A stretch of 64,000 nucleotides of DNA. Origin: Cinnamomum chago (lineage: Eukaryota > Streptophyta > Magnoliopsida > Laurales > Lauraceae). Location: NCBI GenBank assembly GCA_038049695.1, contig CP142456.1, forward strand, positions 74,175,422 through 74,239,421. Direction: 5' to 3'. The stretch's first letter is position 1; each line of letters begins with the position of its first letter. The notes beneath the pieces are model-generated. The model searched no databases, was not told the origin of the DNA, and saw only the letters and a list, made by a program, of their open reading frames with translations. A program made the translations under genes and the position numbers. Below, piece after piece: positions 45,985-58,530 of this stretch.

Positions 45985-46731
45985 TAAATGATATTCAGGA
46001 GCTCTTCTTCCCCATTAGAAGTTTTGATATCTAAAATCGTTTTCAGAATTGCGAAATGGGCTTTGATTAGAAAGGAGCTTTTCGTATTTTCGTTTAATGA
46101 TATTCTTTTTAATTGGGGAACTTGTATGGAATATTGCCCGCGTAAGGAGATGATATACATTCCTTGGAGTCCCCTTCCTTATGGAGTTTTAAAGTTTAAT
46201 GTGGATGGTGCTTCAAGGAGTAAGCCGGTCCGAGTGGGGATTGGATGAGTGCTTCGCAATAGTAAGGGTGATGTTGTTCTTATGCTCTCCAAGCATGTTG
46301 GTGTGTGCTGCTCTAATGAAGTGGATGTGCTAGCAATTTTGGAAGATCTTAGATTGTTCTCAACAAGATATAGTGGTGCCCTTGTGTTAGAAACTGATTC
46401 TTCAAATGCGATTGCGTGGGTATCTAACCGAAAGTCTAACCCATGGAAATTTCAATTCCTCTTCAATGAAATTAGGGGGAATTTCAACTCGCATTAATGT
46501 CTCCTTCCATCATGAGATTATATTCGCCAACTCAATGGCGGATGTGCTGGCAAAGCCAAGGGTGGATAGGTTAATTATTTGGGTGGGTATCATCTTCTAA
46601 TTGGAGTTGTGGCTGGTGCTTCTCTCTTGCACCTTCCAACTCCTCTTTTCTTTTTAAGTTTTGATGTATTCTTTTCTTCCTTCTTTTAATGAAATATTTG
46701 TTACCGTTTTCAGAAAAAAAAAAAAAAAAAA
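45985..46731 (+). mobile_element. LINE (L1-type) 3' end with RNase H domain and poly(A) tail
   Basis: The plus strand encodes a broken LINE C terminus: a linker (ISKIVFRIAKWALIRKE), then the RNase H start VLKFNVDGASR. A TGA follows (gattggatgagtg, where Gly-Gly is expected), then VLRNSKGDVVLMLSKHVG, VLETDSSNAIAWVSNRKSN and the end SMADVLAKPRVDR. A T-rich 3' UTR leads to an A run at 46714-46732. It is 5'-truncated and dead. The foldback element that follows is inserted in its A tail. Confidence 0.8.
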
Positions 46732-48148
46732 AGAGGATTTTACCGAAAAAATCTCCTTAGACTCATTGAAGATCAAAAGGGGCTTAGAAAGTCTCCATGC
46801 ACTGCAGTGGTCCTACATGCCTGATTTGGTTTAGTTTTTTTCAGTTTTTCCTGAGAGGGGATATCGCCGCTCATCTTGCCCTTTTACAGTCGATCAAAAC
46901 CCATTTTCCCCATTGTTAATCTTCCTCATTTCGCTCACCTCCTCCATCGATCTAAACCCAACTGATCACAGGCGTTGCTCATCGATTCCAATGCTTCCTC
47001 TTCCACATATTTTCACCTTCTAGCAAGCACGCAGAGATCCTAGTTGTATTTTTCATCTTCGTGACCTACAACTCGTCGGAGATCAAGGAGTGTAGAACAT
47101 GAAACCCTACCCTATTCCACTATTGTGACGTTTAATGTGAGGTTTGGGTTTGAGATGGAGTTGGAGGAAGGAGGAGGAAGATGAAAAACAAGCAGCTGAG
47201 GAAGGAAGAAGATGAAGGAAGTGGAGGAGGAAGAAGAAGAAATAAGAGCAGGGATAATCGCGGGTGAGTGGGGATATCCCCGCTCATGACAGGTGCAGCT
47301 CTCATATGAGTGTGTTCATCCTTTAGAAAAACTCTGTCATGGGTGGGGATATCGCCGCTCATCGCATATAAGCTTCATATATTAAGCAGAGACATCCCCT
47401 CACTTAAAAGATTAAGCTCCTAGTTCATCCCTTGGGAAAATCTGTCATGAGAAGGGATATCGCCGCCTATCATTTATAAACTTCATATATTGAGCGGGGA
47501 TATCCCCTCACATAAAAGGTTAAGCTCTCATATAAGTGTGTTCATCCTTGGAAAAAAAATCTGTCATGAGTGGGGATATCGTCGCTCACCCGCGATTGTC
47601 CCAGCTCATTTTTCCTCTTCCTTCCTCCTCCTCTTCCTTCCTCCTCTACTCATTTTTCATATTCTCCCTCGTCCTCTTCCTTCCTCATCTGCTCGTTTTT
47701 CGTCTTCCTCCTTCCTCCAACTCCAACTCAATTTCAAACTCAAACCTCACATATTAAACGCCACAGTAGAGAAATAGGGTAGGGTTTCATGTTCTACACT
47801 CCTTGAGATCCGATAAGTTGTGGGTCACGAAGAGGAAAAATACAACTAGGATCTCCACGTGCTTGCTAGAAGGTGAAAAGAGGTGGAAGAGGAAGAATTG
47901 CAATCGACAGTGAGCGTCTTGAGTTGAGATCGATGGAGGAGGTGAAGGAAAGGAAGAAGATGAAAAAATGGGGGAAATGGGTTTTGATCGATTGTAAAAA
48001 GGCAAGATGAGCGGCGATATCCCCTCTCAGGAAATCTAAAAAAAACTAAATCAAATCAAGCATGTAGGACCACTGCAGTGTATGAAGACTTTCTAAGCCT
48101 ATTTTGATCTTCAACGAGTCTAATGGGATTTTTTTGGTAAAATCCTCT
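46732..48148. mobile_element. Foldback (long inverted repeat) element inserted in the LINE poly(A) tail
   Basis: A 1,417-bp element. The left terminus agaggattttaccgaaaaaatc is matched on the right by the reverse complement agaggattttaccaaaaaaatc. The two arms pair over roughly 550 bp (about 46732-47285 with 47570-48148), with scattered differences. It is flanked on both sides by A runs, the LINE tail on the left and 12 A at 48149-48160 on the right, consistent with a target duplication inside poly(A). The motif ggggatatcgccgctcat recurs about eight times in both orientations. No protein is encoded; the long Ser-rich frames come from CT/GA-rich text. It would form a very long hairpin RNA if transcribed. 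Confidence 0.8.
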
Positions 48149-48682
48149 AAAAAAAAAAAAGGACCATTAATTGGATTGTCCATTTCTTAAGACATGGCCC
48201 ATCCCACATGGGCCCCACTATATCAGCAATTTTATGCTGATTAGGTAGTCTTTGTGGTAAGAATGGATGAGATCCAGGCCAAACATATCATTGGTGGGCC
48301 GTACCACGTGGCATGAGTTTGCCTTGTTGATCAACTTCTACCAAGCTATTCTAAAGATCAGGTTACTCTCTATCTAGATTGAAAAGACTGTCTAATTGGT
48401 TTGAGTTAGCTACATTTGCCTTATTTGTTAATTGCTATGATTTTTTTTTTTTTTTTCTCTCACAGGGTCCCAGTCCCATCGCTGGGTTCCCAAAACAAAT
48501 TTGCTACGAATATATTGGCTGTGTACATGAGTAAGATTCCTTCCATAAATACGGCCAAGTATTAAATAGCTTTAGGGTGCGTACCTGCATCACTATCCCC
48601 TCCATTTAGGATTTTTTTTTTTTATAACCACTTAATGTAGGAATTTTGGATCCTCTCTCTGGTGGAAAACACGGGTTAAAAG

Positions 48683-49397
48683 CATGGTTTAAAATCTCGG
48701 TCTCGGTCGCGGTATCGGCCGGGCCGAAAAACCGATATGATATCGGTATCGGTCGCGGATATCGGTCCGTCGCGGTCATCGCGGTGTGAATTTTTTTTTT
48801 AATCCAAAAAATTTCGCAAAAATATCCAAAAAATCCAGAATATTAGAAAATGCTGGAAAACTATATTTGTTTCCATTAGTAACAACAATAAATCAAAATC
48901 TCGGTCACCTTAAGTTATGAGTCCTGTCTGTGTTACAGACTCGCAGTTCACTATCTTTTTCCCAGTATTTCATATAATGCAAACATTATTTATGACTATG
49001 AGTAGATGTAGATATATCATCTACATACTATTAATAAGCCTTTGGTATCACAAATATCCTAACAAGTAACAACTATTATTTTTTGCAAAACAAAAATTAA
49101 TAATATCATTTTCAAAATCCTAAATATATAGATCTAACATAAAAGTATGTAGATCTATCATTTACACACCATACAATGATCATGAATCATTAAAACAACA
49201 TATTTATGATGAAATCCCCAAAAAATGATATATTATAATTCAAATATTAAAAAATCCGAAAATAAAAAAAATTGAAAAAAAATTTCAAAATCATGTGTAT
49301 AAGTAGATCTAGCATGAAAGTATATATATCTAACTTATAAATGAAGAAAACAACACAATTACACAAGTGAGTAAGTGACAAACCTCTATGCTTCATC

Positions 49398-49448
<51 letters not shown>

Positions 49449-49675
49449 CGAGATAATGGTCATCTCGGCCGAGATGAAAAAAATACCGAGATATTGAAAA
49501 TCTCGGCCGAGATGGCCGAGATTTTGGAGAATCTGGACCGAGTCCGATATCTCAGCGAGATATCGGACCGGTCACGGCCGAGACCGGTTCATCTCGGCCG
49601 AGATGAACCGGTCACGGCCGAGACCGGTTCATCTCGGCCGAGATGAACCGGTCTCGGCCGAGATTTTAATCCATG
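48683..49675. mobile_element. 993-bp non-coding element with 18-bp inverted ends and 8-bp target duplication
   Basis: Ends catggtttaaaatctcgg and, reverse-complemented, catggattaaaatctcgg differ at one base. The 8-bp duplication gttaaaag (48675-48682 and 49676-49683) is perfect, a hAT-like length. Subterminal regions are GC-rich nested palindromes (ctcggccgag, gaaccggt, cacggccgag). The interior is AT-rich with a 47-base A run at about 49400-49446. It encodes no protein. Confidence 0.8.
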
Positions 49676-49683
49676 GTTAAAAG

Positions 49684-51658
49684 CCCTTTTCCGAAATAGT
49701 TTCCACGGTGCACCATATGTGTTGATGAAGGCGCCGAATTGTCTCCTCAAAAAAATAAGGCATCAAGTGAGGCACTAATTGGGTGTTTTTATAGCGTTGC
49801 GGAAGATAAAGCCTGTGTTTTCTCTCCTACGTCCAATTTCTGCATCATTAAGAGTATGTTTGTGTAGCGGGCATTTCAACAGAAATGGGCAGAAATAAGA
49901 CGACATTTAAGCGGAAATTGGCAGAAACAGGGCGCCGGATTTTCCGGTACCTTCCCCACTAGAGTTTGGTGCAGCCAACTTTAAAAAAATTAAGGAAAAA
50001 AAACATGTTTTTTATTTTTTTGTGAAAAGAAATTTTTTTAATAGTTTGTTGGAAACACTTTTCCATGAGAAAAGGTATCAAAGGCAGTATAATTTTCTTA
50101 TATGTTTTTATTTTTTTATTTGGTGTTGTGTGAGGCATAAAATTTTTATGGGTTTTCTTTTCTTTTTTTTTTAAATTTAAGCCTGGCTACCGTTTAAGTC
50201 CTGATTACAAGAGTTTTGGCTTTAATTTTGATTATCAGTTATGATTTTGAAAGTAAGCTATCCTTTTTTCAAATCTTCTTACTCTTCTCCTTAGTTTTAT
50301 CTCATGCAAATTAACTTCTTTATCTCTTTATCGAAACCACTCACGTCTATTCCCTAGTTTTTAAAGTTCTTACAATACCTTTATTTATATCCAAACGCTA
50401 CTATTCCCTTTCTTTTCCAATTCTTTTCTTTCATTTCTATGCTATTGGCTATTAGATTAAATAAATAGGTACTCTCACAACTTTTTCTTCTTTTGCTTTC
50501 TTTTTAAAACTTATGGATATTTTTTAATGCATAAATATCTAAGTTGCAACGTTGGCCATACCTGTGTTGAGCAAGAGTTATTATGCTAGTATAATATTAA
50601 ATCAAGAGGGATGCTCTCATGTGAGGCACTCCCCTACGAGACAATTGTGGGTCCCACAGGCCATGGAAGAAAGGGGATCAATAGATCCAAGTTGAACCAC
50701 TTTGGATAAGAAATTCTAAATCAATCAAATGATCTCAATCCCTTGACTTGTGGCTTAAAAAAAAAACGGTTTTAAATTAAAGAAAAAGAAAATCACACTT
50801 GATCTAAAGGTCTAATCCATTGGGTTCAGAGTAAACCCCATATGTTTGGTGTGGGAGGAGGGTTTGATGGTCCAACAGGATTTGATCATATGGTGTGCCC
50901 CACTTAGTATCTCACACAATAAGGTCGTGACCTTTGTTATTCTAAGATAATCAAATTCAGGATCTTGGAGCTTGTTATTAGCTCATTAAACAAATGAATG
51001 GTTTGGATTACAGAGATGGGAAAATGTTCATCTCCACATCATGCATCGTGATTGCACATCATGTAGATTTAAAGGTGGATCCCGCATTTGGGACGGTTTG
51101 AATGCGTGGTGCACATGTGAATGTTGTGTGATAAATATGTATACTACTTCTCATAAACAGACAAAAAAAAAAAAAAAAAATGCAATCACCATGCAATAGA
51201 CTTTTCCAATATCTTTCTATAAGAAGGTATAAAAAAATTTATACCTACAAATGACCTTATTTACGTACCATTTTTACAATTCATTTCTGCACCATGGCAT
51301 TAGTTAGATATCATTTACCAATCATTTACATAAACAAATGAATGCAAAACAAACCACCCCTAGTAATTTTGATTTTTAATGGCCCTACAAAATGCATCAA
51401 GCCCTAACCACAAAGCCCATCTCAACTTGACCCATTCACCAACCCTATTAAAATATCACACATTCTATCCCTATTGGGCCCCACCACATGATTTGAGCAA
51501 ACCTGCAACTTATTAGGGTGACGGCGACAGAACCACCCTTACCCCTCTACTCGATCAAGCTGTGAGAGCTAAAACAGAAAAACTCCCTCTTTTTGTTCCT
51601 TCCCTCCACTCTCGTCGAAAAGAGTAGAAAGAAGGAGAATTCAAAAGATAGAAAGCAG
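49684..51658. other. Spacer upstream of PABN, no gene seen
   Basis: AT-rich, with T-rich and A-rich runs. The last 100-150 bases before 51659 are less AT-rich and purine-rich and probably hold the PABN promoter and leader. Confidence 0.5.
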
Positions 51659-54600
51659 ATGGACGGTGAGGATCACGACGAGCACGAATCGTACGGCGGA
51701 GATATTCCTGATGAAGGCGAGATGGAGGCAGATGTAGACATGACAGTTGCAGATGAAGATCCCAATTCCAACGAGGTCCGTTTTCTCTTCCTCGAACCCT
51801 AACCCTAATTTCCTTTTTTTGGTTTTTTTTTTTTTTCCTTCTGAGATCTGAATCCCTAGAAATCATTCCTTCTTTTGTTTGTTGCATGATCTGTTTAGAA
51901 TCTTGAGGATATGAAGAAGAGGCTGAAGGAGATCGAAGAAGAAGCAGGAGCCCTTCGAGAGATGCAGGCCAAAGTCGAAAAGGAAATGGGTGCTGTGCAA
52001 GGTAGGGTTTTCTAAAAAAATTTTGCGTTGGAAATTCAATCTTAATGAGGAATTAGTTTTGGATAACTGTTGGGTGACTCGGAATTCATCTATATTTGTC
52101 TGGGAGTGGAAAAGATTGAATCTTTCGAGGAATTTGGATGTGTGGTTTCTACCAAGAGCTTGGTGGAATGTGTTTGAGGAGATTTGTGTGGAGTTTTAGG
52201 TGTGAATTCACCATTTGGGATTGAACTTTTGTTAAATTGGGTTGATTGGTGGAGAAAGCAAGAGCGCGATTTACCTAGAACAACCTTGATCTCAATAATT
52301 ACACACAAAACACCATAAGCCGTCAAGTGAGAGGGTGGGATGATTTGAAAAGTGCAAGTTGGTGGGATCTTATTTTATCATCTGAAAGCAATCCACACAC
52401 TCAATTTCGGGTGGAAAGTCAGGGAAAAGGAGACAGAAAAGAGGCTTAAGGATTCCTTGTTGCCCCAATTGCATTGCCTGTATCAGGCCTTTATTTTTGG
52501 GGTAAATGTGGATTTTGGGATGTATCCAAAATGCAACTTGAAGTTCAGATATGGATAGAGAAGTACACTACTTGATAAAGGTTTAAAAAGGGTAGAAAAA
52601 GAGGGATGCACATTCTTTCCTGCCCCACATCTATCACCTAGATTTGCTGCTTTTCTGTGTAACTTAAAATATCTATTTTGTTTTTCTTTATTTTAACCAA
52701 ATGAGTGTGCTCAGTGCGTGGCAACTAAATGCCATCCTGAGTTGCACCATGTATTACAATTTACTATGCTTCAAACTCAGTTGCTAAAGAATGTATTGTT
52801 TCAATTTCCTCTCTAGTTTTTCTTTTTCTTTTTCATGAAGTTGTTCTCAATTCTTTTGTTGAATCATGTTTATAGAATCTTCTGGTCCTTCTGCAACCCA
52901 AGCTGAAAAGGAGGAGGTGGATTCACGGTCAATCTATGTTGGTAATGTGAGGTTCTTAATCCTTTGTATTTAGTGCAATGTTATATTTGAAGGGTGCATC
53001 TAGCCTTGGAGATTCTCTTATAAATTATTTTCTATTTGCTCCTTTTGTGCGTATGAATTTGGTGTTTCTGATATCACCCTAATTTGATAAATCTACTTGT
53101 TCAACCCACTCTCGAGTTACACCACGACATTATGAAAACTAACAGTCCCATGATAATTTTAGTTGCTACTTTAATACTTTTGACTATCAATATAAAATGC
53201 TTGTTGTAATTATATGGTGAGATGAAAAGTTGTAGGGCCACCTTAGCCTGTTAGTTCTTGGAGGTGGGTGGGGATGTGATGGAGACCATGTAAAAGGGGT
53301 TTGTAAGTTTTACCCCGATCATCTATCCTGTGTCCTTGAGCCTTAAAAATGTCTTTCTTCAACCCCTTTTTTCGTATGGTCCAAATTATGGTTAATAAAC
53401 CAGTAGTGATGTTCCTCAATTGTTTATCCACTTTGTCCCTTTCACATTGAACATGCCCCCAAGAATTGGCAGCCCCTCGGTTGGCCTCTGGGACAACATT
53501 TTCAATTGTGTGATGGATTTTGCTCAGTCCACCTGGATGCGTACCAACACATGGGGCATGGTGGTTCTCCATGGGTCAGGTCAGCACATGAAAATTTTGG
53601 GGAAAAATCACCTATGTAGTTGTTGCTGCCTTGTGATCTGATCCCTTTAAAATTTTGGTCTTTATGAATGATTTGTTGTATTGGAACTCAGATCACGAGG
53701 CTACATTTGTTGGATGGGGCCAAGCTTCACCCACCTATCATTTTGTGACCCTACACATCCCACCTCCCTCCATTGTCAAGCTTTGAGGTGGATCCAACAA
53801 AAAATATCACGTTAGCGCGCTACATTTATAATGAGATAGCATTTCAGTGTCTAGCATGGGTCCACCTTAATTTAGTCATTTAGCGCACCATTATTTGGTT
53901 GTAGTTTTATTGGGGTCCTCAGAATCAAAGTGATCATAAAAATTCAGTCCAACGTTTCATTTCTTCAGAAAGCACATTAGAATCAGTGTCAGCACGTTAC
54001 GATGAATTTACATTGTCTATTTGTTTGAGAACACACCATTTCTAGAATGGGCGCAGTGAAATGTACTTGTCGCATCCTTTGTTTTGCTGCCCTCTTTTTT
54101 AATGAAATCCTTTGTTACTGTTTTTTTTTTTTTTCTTAAAGAACTTGTATGTTATTTCTCTGTGCATGCGATCTCTATAGCAAGCACATTTAGATCAATG
54201 GTTCATACCATTTCTAGATTATATCATGCAGTTTTTGTAAAGAAAATCATTCTCTCAGTTGTTTGTTGAGAATGTAAATTTTGGCGGACCGTATGTACTC
54301 TCTCCCTCTCTTTGAATGAGAGTGCATTTTATGTGCTTCTCAGAAAATGTATATGCAGTTCATATTAAACAAATTCGACTTCTATTCTGATTGTAGTTAT
54401 GCTTATTCTATGGGAGGAATGTGAATGTGCATATAGTTTCTCTGTACTTTCCACTGTGCAAACCAAACCAAACCAAATCAAACCAAGCTTTTTCCCACTA
54501 GGTGGAGTCGGCTATATGGATTTGACGACGCCAATCAAATCTGCGTAGGGCCATGTCCTCCGTTAGATCCATGTAGGCAATGTCATGTTTAATAGTTTCT

Positions 54601-57600
54601 TTCCAACTTCTCTTGGGTCTCCCTCTCCCTCTCCTACTCCGGGCAATCTCCATGCTTTCACACCTTTTAACAGGTGCCTCCGTTGGGCGCCTTCTAACAT
54701 GGCCGAACCATCTCAGTCGATTTTCTCTCAGTTTATCTTTAATCAGTGTTATTCTTACTTTGCCCCTAATCTCCTCATTCCTAATCCTATCTCTCCTTGT
54801 GATCCCGCACATCCATCTTAGCATTCTCATCTCCATAACTTCCATCTTCTTAATATGATTATGCTTTACTGCCTAACACTGTGATCCATATAACAACGCT
54901 GGACGTACCGCCACCTTATAATACTATCCTTTAACCTTGAGGGGGACTTTCCGATCACACAAGACCCCCGAAGCACTCCTCCATTTGGTCCACTCGGCCT
55001 GAATCCTGTGACTTACATCAGTATCAATCTCTCCATCTTGTTGCACCATAGATCCAAGGTACCTAAAGTTTTCTTTCTCTATAATCTTTTGTGTGCCCAA
55101 ACTTACTTCTAAGTAACCAGGTGTCCTACTTTGACTAAACTTGCATTCCATATATTCCGTCTTGCATCGACTTAGCCTAAACCCTTTTGTCTCTGACGTT
55201 TTCCTCCACAATTCTAGCTTAGCATTCACTCCTTCTCTTGTCTCATCCACTAAAATAATGTCATCTGCAAATAGCATACACCACGGCACCTCATCCTGAA
55301 TATGTCTTGTAATCTCATCCATAACTAGTGCAAACATACCTTTTATATTTGAATTAATCATGGTGGTCAAGAATCCTGTACATTTTTGGCATATCCACAA
55401 GATTGTGCAGATGTGGCATGTTTCATTCACTTATTATAACCAATTACAACTATAGAAAATATGGTATTTTTTATATCTATATTATATTCTCTCTGAATTC
55501 ATATGCATGCCACTTAGAAAGATGTTTAAAGCATGCATTTAAGCTCTCACTCGGATTGGAATGTAGGTGGATTATGCATGCACTCCTGAGGAAGTTCAGC
55601 AGCATTTTCAATCTTGTGGAACAGTGAACAGAGTTACCATTTTGACAGACAAGTTTGGCCAACCAAAGGGATTTGCTTATGTGGAATTTGTTGAGATTGA
55701 TGCTGTTCAGAATGCTATCCTGTTAAATGAATCTGAGTTGCATGGTCGTCAATTAAAGGTCCTCATATTTCCACTTAGTAGAACATATTTTTACCTGTGC
55801 CCTTGTATATAATGATAGAGAGATCTGTTGCCAAGCAGGTGTCGGCTAAACGAACCAATGTCCCGGGAATGAAGCAGTTCCGTGGAAGGCGTCCAAATCC
55901 GTATCTTGGCTTTCGATCCCGAAGGCCATTCATGCCGCCTCCTTTCTATTCTCCTTTCGGTTATGGGTGAGTGGAAGACTGCATCTTGTTTTTGGTTGGC
56001 TGTGACACTGGCTGCCGGCTGGCAGGGAGGGAGTCTAAAAAATATAAGGGAAGTAGGCTGGACCCTAAACCTTGTACTCCCTCTATGCTCTATGGAGGAT
56101 GGTATGCCTAACAAATGCACCTAGAATTTGCACTAGCTGTTTCTTGCTGCTGCTTTTTTTCTTTTTTCTGCTTTATGGGGCTTCTTAGAAATTGCAAACT
56201 TTTAGAGTACGTGAAAGAGGATGACCCTACCAGGTTGGGTTGCTGTTCCCGTGGCATAAGCACTATGGGTTTCAGTATGTTTTATGCTCAACTCTTTTTC
56301 TGCCACCACTGTCGCTGTTTCTGACTTACCATTTGAAATAGACGTGTAAATGGGCCTCTCAGATAGTCTTCAAAGTCGAAGACCAGTTTCCACAGTATTG
56401 CTGCACATATTAGCGGCTGAATAGTGGGTCATAGAAACCATCAGTTTTAACGATTAGGGGCTTCGCAGGTAATTCACTTGTAAAGTGAATTGAAGTAAAT
56501 GACCACTTTAAGAGACAAGAAAAGAAGAGGGGCTGTATCAAAAAGTACAAAAATCTCAAAAATCACCATGTTGACTTTTTGTTATTTTTTGGCATGAGAA
56601 GGATCTTTTTGTCTATTTTGGATAAAAAGAAGAGTCATTTTTGTCATTTAATGGGATGAGAGATCGTGGATGGAAAACTCTTCGAGTCGACTCTTGACTC
56701 TCCCGAGTCATCTCATTTTGACTGGGCCGAGTCATCTCATTCTAATAAGTTTACATTCCGAACCACTTAATCGGCAAATCTAATTTTAAACAACTAAAAT
56801 TTACTTATAAGTAATTATGCATGAGATTTGAAGTCAATAATTTAAAAATGATGATTGAAATGTAATTTGAAATTTAAATTTGATTTTTTACATTCGATAT
56901 TTGTACTTACAAATTATGTAATATGCAATAATTTTTCTTTTATTTTCTTTATTATTGTACTTTTCCTACATATATATAAGCTTATTAATTTGAATTGATT
57001 ATCATGAATACATATAAATAAATATATTTTTATATTTGATAAGTAATGGATTCATTTTTAGATACTTTTAAAATTATTTTAAAATAAACACGACTCTTCA
57101 GAGTCTCCACATTGACTCTATCCGAGTCAAATTTTTTTACATTGGATGAGTTGAGTCGAGTCCGAGTCACGAGTTTTTCAACCTTATGAGAGAATAACTT
57201 TTTGAAATTTTTTCTTTTTTAAAAGAGGTGATTTTTGAAATTTTGTACTTTTTAATATGACCCCTCTTCTTTTCTTGTCTCTTAAAGTGACCATTCACTC
57301 TAGTTCACTTTACAAAGTGAATTTTACCCAAACAGGAATGTCGGAGTGCGCAAACTCGTCTTATGCCAAAAGACTTCCAGCTCTTCTCCCTTGCATACTC
57401 TTGCTATTTGGTTAATAGTAGAACTCACTAACCAGCTCCAAATTGATGGGATAATGTAATGCCATTGTTGTTATTGTTGTTGATGATGTCCCTTACCATT
57501 AGGTTTGGATTTACATTTTTCCTGTGCTTTCACTTTTTTTTTTTTTTAGCTTCTCTTTTACATTTTCATTGCTTCAATTGATGTCGAGCAATTCTATTTT

Positions 57601-57661
57601 GTCTTTCTACAGCAAAGTTCCTAGATTCAGGCGGCCCATGCGATACAGACCATACTATTGA
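51659..57661 (+). CDS. PABN: Nuclear polyadenylate-binding protein (PABN/PABPN1 type)
   Basis: Six exons join in frame at GT-AG sites: 51659-51775, 51899-52001, 52876-52946, 55567-55758, 55839-55966 and 57613-57661. They give 219 residues, the usual length for plant PABN proteins. It binds growing poly(A) tails in the nucleus, stimulates poly(A) polymerase and sets tail length. An acidic N terminus (1-39) is followed by a coiled coil (about 40-75, [19 protein letters not shown]). A single RRM follows, with RNP2 IYVGN (about 93-97) and RNP1 KGFAYVEF (about 131-138). A C-terminal Arg/Pro/Tyr-rich tail ends [10 protein letters not shown]. Introns 3 and 5 are enlarged by transposon fragments. The frame is intact. 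Confidence 0.95.
53250..53600 (-). mobile_element. Possible LINE reverse-transcriptase fragment in PABN intron 3
   Basis: The minus strand carries a segment resembling the end of a LINE ORF2 (text like [12 protein letters not shown], where plant LINEs often have an IIW.IWKERN motif). It is degraded, and the call rests on one motif. Confidence 0.3.
54050..54136 (+). mobile_element. LINE 3' tail fragment in PABN intron 3
   Basis: tttttaatgaaatcctttgttactg followed by a T run resembles the 3' ends of the LINE copies at 46680-46710 and 60760-60790. Only the last part of the 3' UTR remains. Confidence 0.4.
54455..55390 (-). mobile_element. RTE-type LINE fragment (reverse transcriptase 3' half) in PABN intron 3
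   Basis: The minus strand encodes the C-terminal half of an RTE-clade reverse transcriptase. It includes [14 protein letters not shown] and the catalytic [14 protein letters not shown] box, then [17 protein letters not shown]. The end has [29 protein letters not shown] and the [13 protein letters not shown] motif. The 3' end is a short tandem repeat (ggttt units at about 54461-54485), typical of RTE elements, which lack poly(A). It is 5'-truncated and has frame breaks near 54850-54920, so it is dead. It is antisense to the host gene. Confidence 0.85.
56468..57328. mobile_element. MITE-like element with inverted ends of about 110 bp in PABN intron 5
   Basis: The left arm (ggtaattcacttgtaaagtgaa ... 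actttaagagacaagaaaag, continuing to caaaaatcacc) pairs with the right arm (57225-57328) over about 110 bp at high identity. Both arms start with the short palindrome ttcacttgtaaagtgaa. The interior contains repeated gactcgg/gagtcatctcat text and no coding capacity. No target duplication was found. Confidence 0.7.
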
Positions 57662-58262
57662 TGGGACTCTAGTTGGTTCCACTGCAGCCACCAGGCTTTG
57701 TTTGTGCCATCTTGAAGAAGAACAACAATTTTCCTTACAAGCTGTGTCATCTTTACATTGAAGGGCAACTTGACTCTCAAATATGTAATTCTCTTCTAGG
57801 GTTTTCCAATTCCTGACCCTATGGCTTTTTTGGGTCACCGCGGTGTTGGCTGGCGGGAAATGATAATCTCACGTTTAAACACCACAGATGCATATTTCGT
57901 AGATTATAATGTGGAATTTTTTTAACTCTATGTTTAAACGCATGGATCCATATTTCATAGATAATGATGAGGAAATTTCGGGAGAAAATTTTCGGGAGAA
58001 ATTTCATGATCAATGCTAACTTCATTGCAGGCCTATCTCTCTCTCCTCCTGCACCAAAGATTTTGGAGAACTTATTTGTTACACAGGGACTCCATTGGGG
58101 CATCAGATTTGCCACATCAAAATCCATGGCCAAGTAAGAGTCCGTGCAGTGCCCTCTATTATCTGGTTCATGTTTGTGTGTCTATGCCTTAAAGCCTGGT
58201 CCTATGCAGTTTAGTTTCTTGCAGGAGTTGTGCAACCATGATTATATGTTTGAAATATAGAG

Positions 58263-58530
58263 ATGCTTATTGTGGATGTTGTCTGCCTCATTTTTGTCAC
58301 AATACATGCAAAAACAGATTGTTCGCATTAGTGGGTGAATTTGATGGAACAAAAAGGTCACTGAAATTGTCACCGGATGCATGAAATTTCCTAAATATGC
58401 TTATTGTGGATGTTGTCTGCCTCATTTTTGTCACATTACATGGAAAAACAGATTGTTCATGTTGGTGGGTGAATTTGATGGAACAAAAAAGTAACTGAAA
58501 TTGTCACCAGATGCTCGAAATTTCTTAAAG
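58263..58530. repeat. Tandem duplication, 2 x about 134 bp
   Basis: Units beginning atgcttattgtggatgttgt at 58263 and 58397 continue in parallel to gaaattgtcacc.gatgc and aatttc.taa, with about ten differences. It lies downstream of PABN. No coding potential. Confidence 0.88.

Noticed and set aside
47132-48005. Several Ser/Pro-rich frames on both strands at 47.1-48.0 kb
   Set aside because: They arise from the CT/GA-rich arms of the foldback element and mirror each other. No protein family is recognisable.
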